Below are positions 60,995 to 64,000 of a DNA stretch of 64,000 bases, in pieces. Positions within the stretch are counted from its first letter, which is position 1, and each line of letters begins with the position of its first letter. The notes beneath the pieces are model-generated. The model saw nothing but the letters and a program-made list of their open reading frames with translations, did not search any database and had not been told where the DNA came from. The translations under genes and the position numbers were made by a program. The DNA is from M30B66 sp040882555 (GTDB taxonomy: Bacteria > Bacteroidota > Bacteroidia > M30B66). The stretch spans positions 37,359-101,358 of the forward strand of contig JBBEBC010000092.1 of assembly GCA_040882555.1 (NCBI GenBank). The letters are read 5' to 3'.

Positions 60995-63436
60995 ATGCTT
61001 CAGATAAACTTCAGGAAACATCTCATACTATGCTTTTTAGCATGCATCACCTGCATTTCTTTGTTTGCTCAAACTCCTGCCGAAAGAAAAGCAAATAAGC
61101 TGTTCGAAAACTATTCATATTCAGAGGCAATAAGCTTGTACGAATATGTACTTGAAAAAAGCCCAAACAATCAGCAGGTAATTCGCAACTTGGCCACATC
61201 AAGTGTTAAAACTGGCGATAACCAACGTGCAGAAAAATATTTGAGAACGCTCATTGAAGCTGGAAACGCGAAAAATGAAGATTTTCTAAACTATGCCTTA
61301 GCTCTTCAAACGAATGGTAAAAAGGATGAAGCTGCCAAGTGGTTTGTGAAATATGATGAACTTATGGCCGTCGACAAACGGGGCAAAAGATTCAGCAATT
61401 CACTAAGTTCATACAAGTCATTCTTTGATGAATCAGATAGCTATTCTCTTGAATTGGCACCATTCAATACTTCGGCTTCCGATTTTAGTCTAACACCTTA
61501 TAATGAAGGTTTTATTATGGTTTCTGGTGGAAATCAAAGAGGCTATTCTCCTTCAAAATATCCTTGGGATAATAACCGCTGGTTGGATTTGTTTTTTGTC
61601 AGCCCTACGGGCGATCCCAAAGCGAAAAAGCTTTCACGTAGAATCAATACCAAGTATCACGAAGGTCCAGCTTCTTATTCTTCCGAAAGAAAACAAGTAG
61701 CTTTTACTAGAAACAGCTTCAACAAAGGCAAGGTCAAGCGAAGCGGAGACCACATCAATAAACTTAGCATCTTTTTCGCCGAGCCAGGAAAGCGCGATTT
61801 TAAGAATGTCGTCCCTTTCAAGTACAACAGCCCTGAATTTTCAAATGGTCATCCGGCATTTTCTGCCGATGGTAAAAAATTGTATTTCTCTAGCGACCGT
61901 CCCGGCGGTTACGGCGGAAGTGATATTTACGTATCAATTTATAAAGACAGCACTTGGTCAGAACCTCGCAATTTAGGTCCCGGCATCAACAGTTCTGGGA
62001 ATGAACTCTTCCCTTTTGTTTATAACGATAGTCTGCTTTCATTTGCTTCAAATGGTTGGGGAGGAATGGGAGGTTTAGATGTTTTTACTGCTGAATTTAT
62101 TGGCGATAGCCTTGGTAAACCTCTAAATCAAGGCTCACCGTTAAACAGCTCTTTCGATGATTTCTCGTTGATTATTTTGAAAGATGCCAGGGCAGGCTAT
62201 GTGAGCTCAAATAGGCCAGGTGGAAAAGGCGGAGATGACGTGTATCAATACACCTATTCCCCAAAAGCATCTAAAATAAAGGTGGTTGATTCAGAAACTG
62301 GCAAAGCAATTCCTAATGCTGAAATTGTTTTTTATCAGGCCTCTCGGCCGATGGCAAATGCTGTAAGCGATCAACAAGGAATCTCAATGAACATGCTTAA
62401 GCCTTGCAATACCTACAAGGCTGTTGTTAAGGCAGAGCATTATCCTGAGCATCAACTGAATGTAGAAGTGGATTGTCCAATTAATTCAGCTTCAGAAATT
62501 ATGCTGAAAATCAAGCGACCCAAGCTAAAGTTTCATGCTTTTGATAAATACAAGAATTTGGATATTGACAAGGCAAAAGTGAGTTTGAAGGATTTAAGTG
62601 ACGGAAAATCTACTCCACGAACAGCTGAAACAGATGCAAAAGGAAATGCTGAATTTTTGCTTGAACCTTGTCATGAATATGAAGTAACCCTTGAAAAGGA
62701 AGGATTGCCCATTGTTTCTGGTGTATTTAAAGCAGCGTGCAAACAGGGCGAAAGAGATTCTGATATCCGCTTAGGCACCGGAATACCTCCAAAAAGAGGC
62801 GTTCTTGTTAAAGTGAGAGTTACTGAAGAGCAAAACGGCGACCCTGTGAATAATGCGAGAATCAGACTTTTTGATGAGGTAAGCAAAGAGATTATTGATG
62901 CTATGACTGACCAATCAGGAATGTATGAAACGGTTATGAAAGAAGGGTCTTCTTGGTTAATTTCAACTTCACGTATTGGATATTTTTCAACGTCAAAGAG
63001 TAAAGCAAACATCAGTATTAACAAGGGGAGTAGAACTATTGAAACAAACCTAAAATTGCTTCAGTTAAGAGAAGGTGGCATTATTGCTTTGGAAGGTATT
63101 TTTTATGATTTAGACAAGGCCGACGTTCGACCTGATGCAGCTAAAGTGCTTGATTATGTTGTTCAGGTAATGGAAGAAAATCCAGGCTTATCAATTGAGC
63201 TGGGCTCTCATACTGATTCACAAGGAAAGGATGACTATAACATGAAACTTTCTGATAAAAGAGCGGCCTCTGCTGCTGAATACATCATTTCTAAAGGAAT
63301 TGATAAGGCCCGCATTCTTGGCAAAGGCTATGGAGAAAGCCGTCTTAAAAACAAATGTTCAAATGGCGAGAAATGCACCGATGCTGAACATCAAGAGAAC
63401 AGACGCACGGAAATTCGTATTTTGGACGTCGATTAG
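60995..63436 (+). CDS. OmpA/TPR/PD40 protein (PorE-like), T9SS-associated
   Basis: This 813-residue envelope protein has a signal peptide (ending SLFAQ). TPR motifs run from about 28 to 125 (ANKLFENYSYSEAISLYEYV). A PD40/WD40-like propeller with YFSSDRPGGYGGSDIYVS and YVSSNRPGGKGGDDVYQY spans about 165-425. Two or three carboxypeptidase-regulatory-like modules (VVDSETGKAIPNAEI, VRVTEEQNGDPVNNARI) follow. The C-terminal OmpA domain (about 695-813) has ELGSHTDSQGKDDYNMKLSD and RILGKGYGES, binding peptidoglycan. PorE-like proteins link the T9SS to peptidoglycan. It closes the adhesin-porP-ompA unit. Confidence 0.92.
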   Translation: MLQINFRKHLILCFLACITCISLFAQTPAERKANKLFENYSYSEAISLYEYVLEKSPNNQQVIRNLATSSVKTGDNQRAEKYLRTLIEAGNAKNEDFLNYALALQTNGKKDEAAKWFVKYDELMAVDKRGKRFSNSLSSYKSFFDESDSYSLELAPFNTSASDFSLTPYNEGFIMVSGGNQRGYSPSKYPWDNNRWLDLFFVSPTGDPKAKKLSRRINTKYHEGPASYSSERKQVAFTRNSFNKGKVKRSGDHINKLSIFFAEPGKRDFKNVVPFKYNSPEFSNGHPAFSADGKKLYFSSDRPGGYGGSDIYVSIYKDSTWSEPRNLGPGINSSGNELFPFVYNDSLLSFASNGWGGMGGLDVFTAEFIGDSLGKPLNQGSPLNSSFDDFSLIILKDARAGYVSSNRPGGKGGDDVYQYTYSPKASKIKVVDSETGKAIPNAEIVFYQASRPMANAVSDQQGISMNMLKPCNTYKAVVKAEHYPEHQLNVEVDCPINSASEIMLKIKRPKLKFHAFDKYKNLDIDKAKVSLKDLSDGKSTPRTAETDAKGNAEFLLEPCHEYEVTLEKEGLPIVSGVFKAACKQGERDSDIRLGTGIPPKRGVLVKVRVTEEQNGDPVNNARIRLFDEVSKEIIDAMTDQSGMYETVMKEGSSWLISTSRIGYFSTSKSKANISINKGSRTIETNLKLLQLREGGIIALEGIFYDLDKADVRPDAAKVLDYVVQVMEENPGLSIELGSHTDSQGKDDYNMKLSDKRAASAAEYIISKGIDKARILGKGYGESRLKNKCSNGEKCTDAEHQENRRTEIRILDVD

Positions 63437-63468
63437 ACTAATAGTCTAGTCCTTCATTAAATAGAATT

Positions 63469-64000
63469 GTGCTAAAACAACCTTTTGCAATCGTGTTTTT
63501 CCTAGCTCTGTTCATTCAGGGTGTGTTATCTGCTAGTGTTGCAGGAGGTGGTCCCGCTTTCGCGGGCGACGACCAAACCGTTTGCTCAGACTCAACTGGA
63601 CTTTTTGGCAATTCGCCTTCAACCGAGGATGGATTGTGGAGCCTTATTTCAGGTTCAGGAACTATAAATGATCCTGTAGCATTTGAAACCTACATCACCG
63701 GACTTTCAATTGGAGAAAATGTGCTTGTTTGGGAATTCTATGTTTCCAGCGTCCTTCAGTCATCAGACACTGTAAGAATTACAAGAAACGAGTTACCTAT
63801 CATTTCTGCAGGCTTAGATCAAAGTATTTGTGGCGATTCAACCCAGCTAAATGCAAGCACATCGGCCGGAACTGGCCTTTGGACCATCATAAGCGGAAGT
63901 GGAACTTTGAGTGATGCCAACAATGCTCAATCAAACTTAACTTCACTTTCCTCAGGAATAACTGAACTTGAATGGTCGGTTACTATTGCCGGCTGTACGA
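63469..64000 (+). CDS. Second giant Ig-like repeat surface protein (start only, cut by window edge)
   Basis: A GTG at 63469 opens an unbroken frame to the window end (177 codons visible). A signal peptide (MLKQPFAIVFFLALFIQGVL then SASVA) is followed directly by AGDDQTVCSDSTGLFG and LWSLISGSGTINDP. A second unit follows with AGLDQSICGDSTQLNAST, LWTIISGSGTLSD and LEWSVTIAGC. These are the same repeat as in the 2818-residue protein ending at 60045, but without the N-terminal propeller. The gene begins 32 bp after the OmpA-type gene, likely in the same transcript. It is presumably another T9SS adhesin; its sorting domain is outside the window. Confidence 0.85.
   Translation, partial: MLKQPFAIVFFLALFIQGVLSASVAGGGPAFAGDDQTVCSDSTGLFGNSPSTEDGLWSLISGSGTINDPVAFETYITGLSIGENVLVWEFYVSSVLQSSDTVRITRNELPIISAGLDQSICGDSTQLNASTSAGTGLWTIISGSGTLSDANNAQSNLTSLSSGITELEWSVTIAGCT

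Overview
The window is a stretch of AT-rich Bacteroidota chromosome, most likely Flavobacteriales or a close relative. The evidence is a SusC/SusD pair, many secreted proteins with type IX secretion (T9SS) C-terminal signals, PorW/SprE and PorP/SprF T9SS components, a DUF4175 giant, fused 2-oxoacid:ferredoxin oxidoreductase genes, TANNTTTG-type -7 promoter boxes and few Shine-Dalgarno sequences. No tRNA, rRNA, CRISPR array, prophage, insertion sequence or defence island was seen.

Layout. 1-8.4 kb holds housekeeping genes: the start of nadA (minus strand), then rpiB, a DUF4175 coiled-coil membrane protein, an RsbW-like kinase, ybeY, mnmG and a methyltransferase. Two parS-like ParB sites flank mnmG exactly, which suggests an origin-proximal position. 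8.5-9.0 kb holds a frameshifted remnant of a DUF4442 thioesterase-like gene. 9.0-19.9 kb is a starch-utilisation locus. A five-gene minus-strand operon (secreted GH13 amylase, SusC, SusD and two small exported proteins) ends in a clear terminator, and a four-module secreted starch-binding-like protein is transcribed divergently.

20-33.6 kb carries an extradiol dioxygenase-like enzyme, NhaD antiporter, an ALDH7-type dehydrogenase with a coupled lipoprotein, an ArsC/YffB-like protein, a tandem-repeat T9SS protein broken by a 100-N assembly gap, a glutaryl-CoA dehydrogenase-type enzyme, Dps, a yeast-FCY1-like cytosine deaminase and Kbl. 33.6-39 kb carries a secreted lysyl-oxidase-like protein that keeps both positions that form the animal LTQ cofactor, an intergenic GC-rich repeat cluster, an aldo/keto reductase and a collagen-like secreted protein overlapping a small T9SS-sorted protein.

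39.3-49.6 kb has korAB on the plus strand facing a long minus-strand run: porW/sprE, bactofilin, atpZ-like, a four-helix membrane protein, PBP1A, scoA and scoB. 49.7-64 kb has an M23 peptidase with two small genes behind it, then a surface module: a 2818-residue adhesin-like protein (beta-propeller, about 21 Ig-like repeats, type B sorting domain), a PorP/SprF partner and an OmpA/TPR/PD40 protein. The first 177 codons of a second giant with the same repeat run off the window edge.

The main themes are T9SS-dependent surface and secreted proteins, polysaccharide use, and a scattered lysine/glutarate-type catabolic set (ALDH7, GcdH-like, ScoAB, KorAB). The most notable observations are the paired parS sites, the lysyl-oxidase-like protein, the probable CTG start of ybeY, the DUF4442 pseudogene, and an assembly gap whose size can be predicted from the surrounding repeat.
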